Source: Paracentrotus lividus (Eukaryota; Echinodermata; Echinoidea; Camarodonta; Echinidae). From it: a stretch of DNA of 64,000 bases. The stretch is from positions 22,305,908 to 22,369,907 of the forward strand of contig CALNVZ010003429.1 in NCBI GenBank assembly GCA_940671915.1, given 5' to 3'. Shown here one piece after another: positions 33,701 through 43,190 of this stretch (position 1 is its first letter; each line of letters opens with the position of its first letter). The notes below the pieces were generated by a model. The model made no database searches, was not told the DNA's origin, and worked only from the letters and a program-made list of their open reading frames with translations. Both the position numbers and the translations under genes were made by a program.

Positions 33701-36700
33701 TCAAGAAGCTCTTATATATTTTCATTTTTAGTCGTTGTTACGCGTGAAACATCATAGAAACCTTACAAACAAATTTAACATTAGATTGATTAATTGACCA
33801 GTATAATCACCTGATCGCACATCACTGCTGAAAATTTTCGCTGTAAATGGGGTGGTGGAAGTACAGCCCCGTCGCCTTCGCAACGGGGCTGTGTATAGTT
33901 ACTGGAAGACAGGATAATTTTGTCAAAATCATTTAGATTCAAAAGCCAAGGAAGGTTTTTAGGAAACTGCACTGGACAATTACTCTGGATAGCTACCCAG
34001 TCAGAAATAGCCCTAACTCTACACCTAACCCTCACCCTATTTCCTCACCCTAATCCCAAGGTAGTTATCCTTGGGATAGTTGTCCTGATATAGCCAAGGA
34101 AACCTCATGAAGTGCATTCGGGCCAATGTGTATTACATTTATAGATGCAAAGGTTGTCTGCAGTATGCTGCTTCGATGGCGCCTTGATTGCATCAGTGAC
34201 GCGGAACCTTTCGGTCCAGGGTCAGGTGACATATTTCCTTGATGACGTCACATGTCAAGGGTCAGAGGATAACTTGGCTGAATGCTCAACAACGGTGTTG
34301 TTGTGCATGATTGGAACACAGTGCAGATGCAGGCGCTATCTGCTTCTCAGGAGGTAGGGAAACCTTTTTTGCTTGAATCGTCCATTTTCTTTTTTGATTA
34401 CACACTTCATGTTACGAAGCTATAGTCACAAAAGCCGAGAGCGCACAACCTTCTCGGGTGTTGCTGGAATCGGTCTCTCGCAAGGGGATTTTGCGACGAA
34501 TCAAGCAGGTAGAAAATATGGTGGCGAACAGCGGCCTGGTTTGTGACCGGTATAGGAGCGCACGAAAAACAGCAGGCGGCCGACCACGCCTACCTGTTTT
34601 TTAACTCGCCGAGCGTTGACCGACCGGGTCTCTCGGCGGCGACCGCTCGGCAGCACATGTTCTGACTGCTCCCATTATATTATTATTATTATTTGAATAC
34701 CTAAAATCGTTCATCGGCAATCGCTTGATGAGATCGGTGTCCGGACGGTGACTGACCGGGCATCAAACATATCTTGGGCACCGAGGAAAAGTGAGCAGGC
34801 GCCACGGACTCACTTCAGAGGCGCCCGATCGAGCCGATGCCCTGACACCCATCGATCTGTGATCGATCAAAATTGGCAAAACAAAGAATAGTCCAGATAA
34901 AAGTACGAAGTGAAGCACCAAAAGAACATTGTCAATATAAGTTCCTGCTTATTTTCTTTTCAGATGATGCAGTATACATTCAATAGTGCTTTATCCATTC
35001 TAACAATCCTTTCCAAGTTCGTCTGATCGGTGGAGTTGACGATGCCGAAGGACGAGTGGAGATATTCTACGAGGGATCATGGGGAACCGTTTGCGACGAA
35101 ACTGGGACTTAAAGGACGCTAGGGTCATCTGTCGAATGCCTCGGATTTGACGGGCACTGGCCGCTTCCCGTGCTGCGGCATACGGCCAGGGTCCGGAGTG
35201 ATCCTTCTTGATAACGTGGGTTGCGACGGGACAGAAGATAAAACGCAGACTGCAACCATCGGGGAATTTGGTGTCCATAAACTGTGGACATGCTCAGGAT
35301 GCAGGTGTTATATGCTACATGGGACAGCGTGCGATAACAGTAGCTATGTCCGGAATGACCCAACAACTTTTCTGGGGATCATGGCAGCGACCATGTGGAA
35401 TCTAATCAATATGTAAACATAATGTCCCTCTAATATCCAAATATGCCTATCTTCTTAAAAATGCATCTAAATTGTACATGTCCTGTTAAACGAATAATAG
35501 TTGCATAACCATGATGACAGTACATTTGATTCATTTGTTTTACATCCATTATTTGACCCTGTTTTGTTCTTTGTTTTTTCAAGTTGACAGCAAAATTTTA
35601 CCTCTAAGCGGAAATTTTACTTTGAATATTAATTATTTTGGCATCAATGCACAGATCCGTTCAGGTCCGACTCGTAGGAGGCAAGGCGATTCTTCATGGA
35701 CGAGTTGAAGTTCTTTACCAGGGTACCTGGGGACGATCTGCGACGGGCGATTGGGACATCCGCGACGCACCGGTCGTTTGTCGAGATGCTGGACTTCGAT
35801 GGGGCTTTGGAAGCAACGCGTTCTGCTAGATTCGGTATGGGTTCCGGTGACAGTATCCTGGGAGGTGTCCGATGCAGGGGAACGGAGGTACATCTTGCAG
35901 AGTGTTTGCATGGAGGGTTCGGTAGCCCGGGTTGCGGTCATGAGAAAGATGCCGGAGCCATCTGTTATTCCAACGGTATAACAAATCAAACAATATGTAT
36001 ATCTCCATTGCCCTGTAACATAAAGTCATACGATCGATAAAAGTTACGATTGAATTGTTTCTCGGTAGCTTCATCATGGACAGGGTGCTCCAAAGTTGAT
36101 TATCTTAATCCTAACCGTAGCCCCTAACCCTAACCATGCTAATCTTAATCATAATCCTAAGCCTTATCCATGACTGTACCTGCGTTCCAAATGAGATTAC
36201 CGAAATGAAATCGATCATAACTTTTTATCGGTCGTAACTCTATTATGTTGCAGGGTACAGATCTGTTTATAATTAGGCCTATTATATTCGATCACAAAGC
36301 CTATCAAGGCCAGTATATCAAACCAAAGTTATGAGATGGACCAACAAAACAGACAGTTCTATTACATGGCAAATACATTATAGAACCAAATATGAAATTC
36401 TGAAATCAAGCATTAATGTGCTGATCCTAAGTTAGAAAAACATATCCACTATCAGACTGTAGGTAATCACATTTATACTTTGGTTTTATAGCGTTGTTTC
36501 TGTGTTTTTATAAAATAAATTTGAACAAAGAGCCAAACTGACAAGAAATATATTATATGAAAAAATGAGCAAAGAAAATGGGATTCCACCGGGATTCGAA
36601 CCCGAGACTACTGGCTCTTTATATTCCTTTTATAACTTAAATAAATTACAATCATTTTCTTTTATCAGAACTTAATAATGTTTCGTGTAATCTTCTAACC

Positions 36701-38148
36701 TGAGCAGTTCGGCTCGTTGGGGGCGCCAATGATGCTGAAGGTCGTGTCGAGATACAGTATCAGGGTATATGGGGAACAGTGTGCCACGACCAATGGCACA
36801 TCCCCGATGCTACCGTCGTGTGCAGAATGCTTGGGTTTCCTGGAGCCCTGAAGGCTCTGGGATCGGCCCACTTTGGCAAAGGATCCGGAGCCATCTATCT
36901 GGATGATGTGCAGTGCGAAGGTACTGAATCGCGTCTGACTGAATGCAGCCATAATGGTATTGGCGTGCACAACTGTGCCCATAATGAAGACGCGAGTGTC
37001 GTGTGTGACACTAAAGGTAAATAATTTTATATGAAATTATAATCTTTTATAATCATGATAATTGACGATAAGATATATGAATATTATCATCAAAAGCCAT
37101 CTATCCGGTGCTGCCAAACGTTTTCAATAATCTTTTATAGCTAACAATCTTTGACAATCATGATTTAATTTATTTTTATAACTTTTTCATTTGTTATGCC
37201 TTGTATTTAATTTTGTAATGCTTGTATATGTATAATAATGCTTGTTTGTATTTTAATACGAACTCAAATAAAGACTGAAATTGAAATTCTGATAATATCG
37301 ATTCCACATCCTTATGTATAACTTTTTTTTTTAAATCACAAACCATAACCCAATCCTGATGTTAACTCAAGACATTGTTTTATTTTATTAAAAACTGGGA
37401 AAACGTGAGTTACGACTAATAACGATGAGCCATTATTTAATGCATGTATCGACCAAAGCCGTAATTGTGTGTTCCTTTGATAAAATTGTAAGCTCATTTT
37501 AATCCATTCCAACCACATAATTGCAATAACGTTCTATCGCAAGGCATTTGACATTCCTCGAATACCTTTGCTTTTCATTTCTTGGAATGAACTTTGGCAG
37601 GTGATACAATGAAGAGTAACATTATTGGTGGTGTGCTCCCGACGGTCGCTGTACTGCTCATCATCATTGGCGTGGCATTTTCTAGTCGACGTAAGAAGCG
37701 CGAGGAAAGGGACCGAGATGACCCCACCCCTTTTGCAGTTTCAGAGGCTACCGGAACAACAAAGGACCCTGAACAGGACCAAGATGAACAAATGGCCCCT
37801 CCAAAACTACCAAACAGGTCGCTGACATTGCCTTTACCCAAAGGCAAACAGAAAGCTGATGATGATCTCAAGAAATTCCTCAGCAGTCAAAACCTAGATG
37901 CTGTGAATGAAGAGAAACACTTGTATATGGACATGACTGACTTGAGTCCAGAATATGAAGCGCCCTCTCCGATGAAAGAGGATGACAATTGTCTCTCACT
38001 TAATCCGGAGTCGGATGCACAAGCAGCAGAAGCTACGGAATCTGTTTACCTGGGAGACGAGGTCGCTGTAGTCATAGACGCTCCAGTGACAGACAATCCC
38101 GCAGTCGTCGAAGACGACAATGAATCCGTGCACGATTCGAAGCTGTAG
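27693..38148 (+). CDS. Type I membrane receptor with about five SRCR domains (whole gene)
   Basis: Eight exons: signal peptide, SRCR1, SRCR2 (two exons), SRCR3, SRCR4, SRCR5, then TM plus tail. All inter-domain junctions are phase 1, the usual rule for SRCR modules. SRCR5 is complete with six Cys (group A pattern). The tail has a dibasic stop-transfer SRRKKREE, a class II SH3 motif PPKLPNR, a YMDM motif and further Tyr sites. SRCR receptors bind microbial or self ligands at the cell surface and are greatly expanded in sea urchins; the ligand here is unknown. SRCR1-4 each contain small indels that break the frame while Cys and motif residues persist, so the annotated protein cannot be read straight from this sequence. 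The indels may be assembly errors, or the gene may be damaged. It converges with the WSC/sushi gene. Confidence 0.85.
28371..28480. mobile_element. Short palindromic MITE-like element
   Basis: Ends aaggaaccaatcaagg and (reverse) aggaaccaatcggtc are inverted, with AT-rich mirror sequence between them. Confidence 0.55.
29284..29410. repeat. Near-perfect palindrome, about 55-bp arms
   Basis: The left arm (acgctttacatactcagaga ... gtaaaggtttaaaactcatc) mirrors the right arm (gatgagtttt ... tctctgagtatgtaaagcgt). Confidence 0.85.
29625..30208 (-). mobile_element. Inverted-repeat unit, copy 1 (minus orientation)
   Basis: A 584-bp unit has GC hairpins at both ends (cccgttgcgaaggcgacggg and cccgtcgcttcgcgacggg) and strong identity to 33310-33898 in the opposite orientation. 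Inverted flanks aggactcac...tttttgtttgttt at 29403-29440 and 30280-30316 enclose it. Family not recognised. Confidence 0.8.
30690..30795. repeat. Palindrome with about 35-bp arms
   Basis: aacatgtaaagtactaaggg atactca on the left mirrors tgagtatcccttagtaac tttacatgtt on the right, with an AT-rich loop. Confidence 0.85.
30940..31240 (+). repeat. GACGTCTC-rich tandem repeat, block 1
   Basis: Units of about 58-62 bp repeat agacgtctccgaaacgtc, tttgatttcacacgact and gtgagacgtctcgaagactc. The palindrome GAGACGTCTC recurs. Confidence 0.8.
31657..31975 (+). CDS. SRCR receptor exon 2, SRCR1 (frameshifted)
   Basis: The first part reads [18 protein letters not shown] in phase 1. The rest reads [20 protein letters not shown], then [17 protein letters not shown] and [12 protein letters not shown] in another frame. 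The length 319 is not a multiple of 3 as a phase 1-1 exon requires; about 2 bp are missing between 31710 and 31735. Confidence 0.8.
32379..32488 (+). CDS. SRCR receptor exon 3, SRCR2 N-terminal half (frameshifted)
   Basis: It reads [15 protein letters not shown], then, after a missing base near 32426 (cggttgag for cgggttgag), [18 protein letters not shown]. Donor AAAG/gtaggc, phase 1. Confidence 0.75.
32960..33260 (+). repeat. GACGTCTC-rich repeat, block 2
   Basis: Diverged relatives of the first block (gagacgtctccgagacgtc, aaccgtctcaaagtcg, tagtttccgcgaaa) lie in intron 3 of the SRCR gene next to inverted-repeat copy 2. Confidence 0.65.
33310..33898 (+). mobile_element. Inverted-repeat unit, copy 2 (plus orientation)
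   Basis: Reverse complement of 29625-30208 with few mismatches, bounded by the same GC hairpins. Inside, an ATG at 33639 starts [19 protein letters not shown] and meets a GATTG/gtaagt donor near 33702. In the other copy an extra base breaks this frame. Confidence 0.8.
33974..34085. mobile_element. 112-bp MITE
   Basis: Ends ggacaattactctggatagc and (reverse) ggacaactatcccaaggat are inverted. It is located just ahead of SRCR exon 4. Confidence 0.6.
34145..34353 (+). CDS. SRCR receptor exon 4, SRCR2 C-terminal half (several indels)
   Basis: Pieces in different frames give [43 protein letters not shown] and [10 protein letters not shown], the ordered second half of an SRCR domain. About five small indels separate them. 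Acceptor tttatag/ATG, donor GGAG/gtaggg. Confidence 0.65.
34440..34880. other. GC-rich block in SRCR intron 4
   Basis: This stretch is visibly richer in G and C and in CpG than its neighbours (cgaccgggtctctcggcgg, gtccggacggtgactgacc). No ORF with a domain. It is probably a transposon remnant, but ends were not identified. Confidence 0.4.
35018..35322 (+). CDS. SRCR receptor exon 5, SRCR3 (several indels, donor lost)
   Basis: It begins [20 protein letters not shown] and SWGTVCDE. Then come [32 protein letters not shown] and [11 protein letters not shown] in shifting frames, about five indels in all. The expected donor reads ATGG/gacagc, as if the T of GT were missing, so the end is approximate. 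Confidence 0.65.
35655..35975 (+). CDS. SRCR receptor exon 6, SRCR4 (compensating indels)
   Basis: It reads [20 protein letters not shown] and QGTWG, then [13 protein letters not shown], then [33 protein letters not shown] and [13 protein letters not shown] in a shifted frame. Four single-base indels are inferred; they sum to zero, and the length (321) is a multiple of 3. Donor AACG/gtataa. Confidence 0.75.
36007..36258. mobile_element. MITE family A, copy 2 (SRCR intron 6)
   Basis: Ends attgccctgtaacataaag and (reverse) tgtaccctgcaacataatag pair inward through gatcgataaaagttac and tttctcggta. A ccctaaccctaacc tract is internal. Confidence 0.8.
36579..36625 (-). other. tRNA 3'-half-like fragment
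   Basis: On the minus strand cgggttcgaatcccggtgg forms a perfect T-arm with box B. No matching 5' half is visible, so it is a SINE or tRNA remnant. Confidence 0.4.
36708..37016 (+). CDS. SRCR receptor exon 7, SRCR5 (intact)
   Basis: A complete 103-codon group-A SRCR domain runs [20 protein letters not shown] to [13 protein letters not shown]. It has Cys at WGTVCH, TVVCRM, DVQCEG, LTECSH, VHNCAH and SVVCD. Acceptor gagcag/TTC, donor AAAG/gtaaat; phase 1 in and out. Confidence 0.95.
37180..37290 (+). mobile_element. Possible retroelement 3' tail
   Basis: tgttatgccttgtatttaat ... caaataaagactgaaattga resembles the 3' end of a short retroelement. A similar tail (ggatgtaaataaattgaat) lies at about 8030-8065. 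Confidence 0.35.
37601..38148 (+). CDS. SRCR receptor exon 8, transmembrane segment and cytoplasmic tail
   Basis: After a short juxtamembrane piece a TM helix ([20 protein letters not shown]) is followed by SRRKKREE and an acidic tail of about 150 residues. Tail motifs are [23 protein letters not shown] and [11 protein letters not shown] at 38146-38148. The frame is clean throughout. Confidence 0.9.
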
Positions 38149-38171
38149 ATAACCTCATATCTACATATACC

Positions 38172-38512
38172 AGGGAGTTTTAGAATCATGTCGACGTGAA
38201 CATGAACGAGGTTCTAGATATAAAGAATGGAAGCTTTTCATAAAGATAATAATTTTAGTTTCCTCAGGCGTGACGCTCATAGCTCTCCTAGCTTCTGGGT
38301 CCAGTTGACAGGCTGAATTTAGAACGCTGGGAAGAGGTATTTAAAGTTCTCAATTCAGCCTGTCAGTTGCAAACATAAGCTCGGAGAGCTATGAGCATCA
38401 AGCGTGAAAAGTCACCATTATTATTATCAAATTAATTTATACCCAAAGGCTTCCATTCTTTTAATCTAGAACCTCGTGCATGTACACGTCGACATGATTC
38501 TAAAACTCCGTA
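38172..38512. mobile_element. Long-hairpin MITE family D, copy 1
   Basis: Nearly the whole 341 bp is an imperfect palindrome with arms of about 165 bp. Outer ends ggagttttagaatcatgtcg are shared by both arms, and inner paired blocks are gaatggaagc, catagctctcc and gacaggctgaatt. It starts 24 bp after the SRCR stop codon. Confidence 0.9.
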
Positions 38513-39979
38513 TTATCTCGTTTTAGGACCTCGTCATAGACGATTAAGCATTTAAATACATGCAATGGACAGTCTGGTATTGGAATTATAAACGATATCA
38601 TCACGTCCAATAAAAATAGAAATAATACATCAGCAACACGCACTTAGGACTGTTGCGTTCATATTTTGACATGAATCGTGGGTAAAAATTGTAGCCACAA
38701 ACCAACTAACCAATTTCACCAGTGGTGGTAGGAGTTACTAAAATGTTACAGTGTATTATAATACGGTACTTGGTACTTCAATCGGAGGAAATTGTCTATG
38801 TTTGGTAATAGTATAGAGGTAGGCATAAGTAGAATAAATTTCATCGTATGACTTGTTTAACATCGTTAACATTTCACATGGTTCCCTTGGGGTCATCCCC
38901 CTTCATTTCAATTCGTGTCTACCGCATATTTTTCGATTTGATTATAAGCCCTATTAACTTTAGGCACATAGGCCTACTGCTAAACATACATTTTTCAAAA
39001 GGAAAATGCAAACTATCCGACTTTGAAATGAATTTCTATTGGCAAATTATTTATATATAGTCACGTTTGCGGTGAACACAATACCAGCGTTTTATTCCAT
39101 GTCGATATTTTTTTTTAGATAAAGGTGATTTCTCCTTTTAAATAATATTATGTCTTATATGAGGAAAGTACATAAGTATATTTACAATTAAGGCAAACAA
39201 AGCACGTGATAAAAATCACACTTATACACCGATATATAAATGTATTGTAGTCTAAGTTTATTATTCCAGGAATACATAAAACGAAACTTTTTTTGGCAAT
39301 AACAATTTGACTTGATATTATACAAATGAAGTGAACTGAGAATAAATATCGAGCACATACAAATAAAAAGACTGAATTGAAATATTGTAATAATATAATA
39401 CCAAGCAAGCAAATGAATAAATATTGAGTACATGTAGATACATTAAAACATGAAATAATTTTTTTTTTGTTAAACATATTCCTCAAGAAATAACTTCTTC
39501 ATTTTAAAACGTGTACCTGTTTTCATTTTAAAAATTATGATTATTGATGCTAATTTATCATAAAAGCGACTGAGATATTTTAATACGTAAAATATCTTAC
39601 TATAATGTAAAATTCAGAGTAAAATTTAAACCTTTTAAATAAAGAATGAAATTTTACTCTATTCACGATTATTGGGGGCAAAGGTGGTCACTATTACTCT
39701 ACGGAAAAAGTTGTAAGTCGACCTGGGTTCGTTGAATCACTTTATAACTTAATTCTCTGCTATCTGGATACAACCGTACATCACGACGCCAACTTGAACA
39801 AATTATCATCTACACAATGTGTGGACTGATGAAAACGAGTGGAAAATATAATTATTTAGTCTGCCTATCGATATCGAGTGGAAAATGGTCTCACTCTGTC
39901 AACGAGTGAATCTCGAGCTGAACCTCCAAGTTAACTCTAATGGGAATGCTTCCACTCAATTTGGAGTGTAAATGTCAGA

Positions 39980-40108
39980 AGCGGACGCAGCCAGATTTCA
40001 TACAACGAATGTATCGGGCCCATGCGTAAACATAATAGAGCCGCTTTTGTCCCCGGACAATTGGGCCCGAAAAATGCATTCAATTCGATTTTCTTGGATC
40101 CGCGCCTG
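39980..40108. repeat. Dispersed repeat with GGATCCGCGCCTG end, copy 1
   Basis: gcggacgcagccagatt ... cgggcccatgcgtaaacata ... ggatccgcgcctg recurs inverted at 48461-48590. Confidence 0.8.
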
Positions 40109-41464
40109 AATGCAGAATGTTAATTTCACTCCTTCGCATTTTGGGAGGACTTTAAAAACCCCATAAAATTGAGCGACATGGGAAGGGGGATAGGTGAATT
40201 TTATTTTAGTGTTTGCCGTTTGTTTAAAAACATTTCATGTAAGACCAATTGGCCTTAATTAGTTTAGATATCATTTATATTCATATAATTATATTCTGAA
40301 TCAAATTGTATTCAATCTAATCGGCATTAGACTAAATAAACCTGACAATGTGCAGATTCTGATTATAATTTCCGTATCACCCCTGCAGCAATACACATGT
40401 TGTAAAGCTTCGATTTTGCAGCTCAGTGTCATCAGCATTTACCTAGCAGTGATTTCTCATACCTCTTTACTTTCTTCATCATATAACAACAGTTACCCAC
40501 TCTGTACATAGCAGAACACATTTTGAGTTATTTAATCATTATAATCTTCATTCTCTTAAAATAGATATTTTTGTTCGTTAAATACGTTCAGAAATTTAGC
40601 TTTAAGTAAGTATACTTACTTAAAAGCTGGATATTTCTATAATGGAAATTATTTGTCCCTTTGAATTACTCTATAGGCTATTTCTGCACATACAAGAGGC
40701 AACCTCGATGCCAACATGACAGTGAATATCTGAATAGAAGACTATTTATCGGTTTACAATCAATTTTTAAACCGTCTCAATAATTTAACTGAAGGAAAAC
40801 AAATAGCACATTATTAGTGATGACTTGCATCTCCTATCAAATATTCGTTCCTGCAACATTTTGATCTGACGGTATTTGCCCTGGACTTGATGTCGTCACA
40901 GATATAGGGCAGAGGATTCGGTTGCGATTGGGTTTTGTCTTAGGTTTAGAGTTATGACGATGACTATGACTATGTGTGTCATTAGGTTATAATTTCAGCG
41001 GTTATGGCATTCCAGCATTTCTTTACTACTTCCTATGGTTTGCCTGGAAGGTTCAGCAGCTATCTTGACAAAGAAATTTGCTAGATATTCAGCTAACTTA
41101 AGTATCAACTGCCATGATGGGAACGTTTAATAATATACTTTATTTTCTGAAAAATGATATAGGGCTCAAGATATTGTACGTTTATAAAACAACGTTCAAG
41201 TTACTTAATAATACTAGAGTTACACCTGCAGAACCCACTCTAAACTGACTCAAAAACATATACTACAAACTTCCCATTCGCATTAATGTAACTATTTTGC
41301 CAGGTCTAGCTGTTTCCTGGTGCAGCCCTTACCGATATGACTTGGGTATTGGTGGGGGAAGCCATCCAAGTACTTTTGTTCAAAGATCATGAAAAGCAAC
41401 GAGTTCCCATGGCAGCCAATGAAAACAATTTGAAATTCTTGCATGAAGGTTAGTTCAGCTGGGG

Positions 41465-41928
41465 TATCAGGGAGTTTTTGAATTGTGTAGACGTGCTGCC
41501 TGGAGAGCGTTTCATGAAAGGACTTGTCGGACGATTTATCCGACAAACTGTTATAAGCTACTGAAATGCTTGCATCTGATTGGCCGAGAGCAAGTTTGTC
41601 GGATAAAATGTCCGACATCTCCTTTGATGAAATGCCCCCCTGAAGGAGGTTGAGAGGTAAAGAATGGAAGCTTTTGTCAAATAATTATAATAATAATGGT
41701 GGCTTCTTCACGCGTGACGCTCAAAGCTTTTCCTACGTAGACAGGCTGAACCGAGAACTTGGAATGTCTCTCCTCGGCAGTACGATGGCGTCACCATACT
41801 AATCAGATCAGTGTGCGACGGCGTGAAGATGCCACCATTATTATTATAATTATTTGACAAAAGCTTCTATTCTTTACCTCTCAACTTTCGTCAGGAGGCA
41901 CGTCGACGCAATTCGAAACCCCCTCATA
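41465..41928. mobile_element. Long-hairpin MITE family D, copy 2, with nested insertion
   Basis: It shares agaatggaagctttt, cgcgtgacgctca, gacaggctgaa and caccattattatta with copy 1 and has the same inverted plan. The left arm is split by the element at 41507-41634. It ends about 80 bp from the stop codon of the minus-strand gene. Confidence 0.8.
41507..41634. mobile_element. Nested 128-bp MITE
   Basis: Ends gcgtttcatgaaaggact and (reverse) gcatttcatcaaaggaga are inverted, with inner ttgtcggataaaatgtccga-type palindromes. Confidence 0.75.
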
Positions 41929-42010
41929 AGCACCAAGGCAGTCTTACAACTTTAAAACTGTTATATCTAATATAACAATACTTTAGCACCTTAATTAGGA
42001 GGGATATGGT

Positions 42011-43190
42011 TCAAGGGGAGTCTGGCGGTAGAGAAGGGGGCCGTGGGTGATGGAATTCCGCCGAGACGCGAGCCGCAGAAGCTGAGTTCCCACGGCCAAC
42101 ATTGACATAATCATGTTTAAACGGTGGAGTAGTCGGTTGCACATCAGCTAGCGTTGCGTATTGCGGCGACTCGGGACGAGGCAAGGTCTTGTAGTCGGAT
42201 TCCCCGTTCGTGTTCAATGTTAACGGATCCGGTCGCTTTCTGTCTATCGTGCTTTCATAGTGATGCGAATCACCTCCATTCGTAACTCCGTTCACCTTGG
42301 CAATCTCAGCAGGTGCTGGTTTAGGTTCTCCCAGGCTGTCGTATGGTGATTCTTCTATATATTTATTCCCATTCACTTCCACATGCTGTGTCACATCTTT
42401 CGCGTCGCCTACACTAGCTTTCTTTAATGAATCGGGTTGAATATCCTCAGTTTCCTCTCCATTCAAATGATTCTCATTGGCTTGTTTTACCGGTGATGAA
42501 AATGACGTCATCGGGGCTTCCGTTTCCCCATTTTCCTCCGTATTTTTCGGCAAACCATTCTCTGTTGGTGTTTCGTCGGCGCTCGGAGATGGCGGACGCG
42601 CGGCGTGAACGACAACACGCTCGGTCTTCGGTGAGTTCTTCGAAACTAAAGAAGGGGATGACCTCGCAGATGATTCTTCGTTGTCGTAACCGTGATTGAC
42701 CCTTCCATCGAACTCCATCATGAGTGCGTCTAGCATCTCACTGCTTCTACTCGTCCTTAATTCACTTTTGAATACCTCATCGAGTCCGTTGTCAACCGAG
42801 GGTGTTATAGAAACTCTTTTTGTCGGTGTCATCGGATTTTTAACGTCGGGCTCACTAGCTGCTCGGACTGCTTTCGGAGCCACGTACGCAACTTCGGCGT
42901 GACTCGTGATTGATAGGGAGCTAGATTTCTTCGGGTTCTTTTTCGGTGGGAGATCGGGTCGGTTTCGGCTTAGTGTGACCCGCTTTACGAATTGTTGCCT
43001 CATCGAACTCAGAGAATGAGTCAGCGTGGCACTCTTCTTGACGTTCTCAGAATCTCCTTCCGGGTTGTCGGTTGCATCCTTTTCGGGGTCACGTTGCCGT
43101 TTTAGGGTTCCACCAAGTGTTCCTCTTTTCTTGATATACCCAAGTACCACTTGAGGGACGTTTTTATTTTGCTCCTCCTCTTTCCGTTTC
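42011..43190 (-). CDS. WSC/sushi receptor exon 6, cytoplasmic tail
   Basis: A basic stop-transfer (KRKEEEQNKN) is followed by a low-complexity, Ser/Pro/Glu-rich 394-residue tail to TGA at 42013-42011. Motifs are PDLPPKKNPKK, GYDNEE, KYIEESPYDSLGE, SDYKTL, SPQYATLADV, HDYVNVGRG and a Pro-rich end HPRPPSLPPDSP. The frame is uninterrupted. Confidence 0.93.

Larger units (their letters stand above)
38149..42010. other. Convergent intergenic and 3'UTR region
   Basis: It lies between the stops of the SRCR gene (plus) and the WSC/sushi gene (minus). AATAAA at 38609-38614 (plus) and at 41144-41139 (minus) are candidate poly(A) signals. Two hairpin MITEs of one family and a dispersed repeat lie inside. 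No ORF with a recognisable domain. Confidence 0.5.

Noticed and set aside
38137-38148. C-terminal Ser-Lys-Leu (peroxisomal PTS1-like) in the SRCR receptor
   Set aside because: The protein has a signal peptide and a TM segment, so a peroxisomal matrix signal would not act; it is most likely chance.
42427-42902. Plus-strand ORFs opposite the receptor tail
   Set aside because: They are antisense shadows of the clean 393-codon tail exon on the minus strand.
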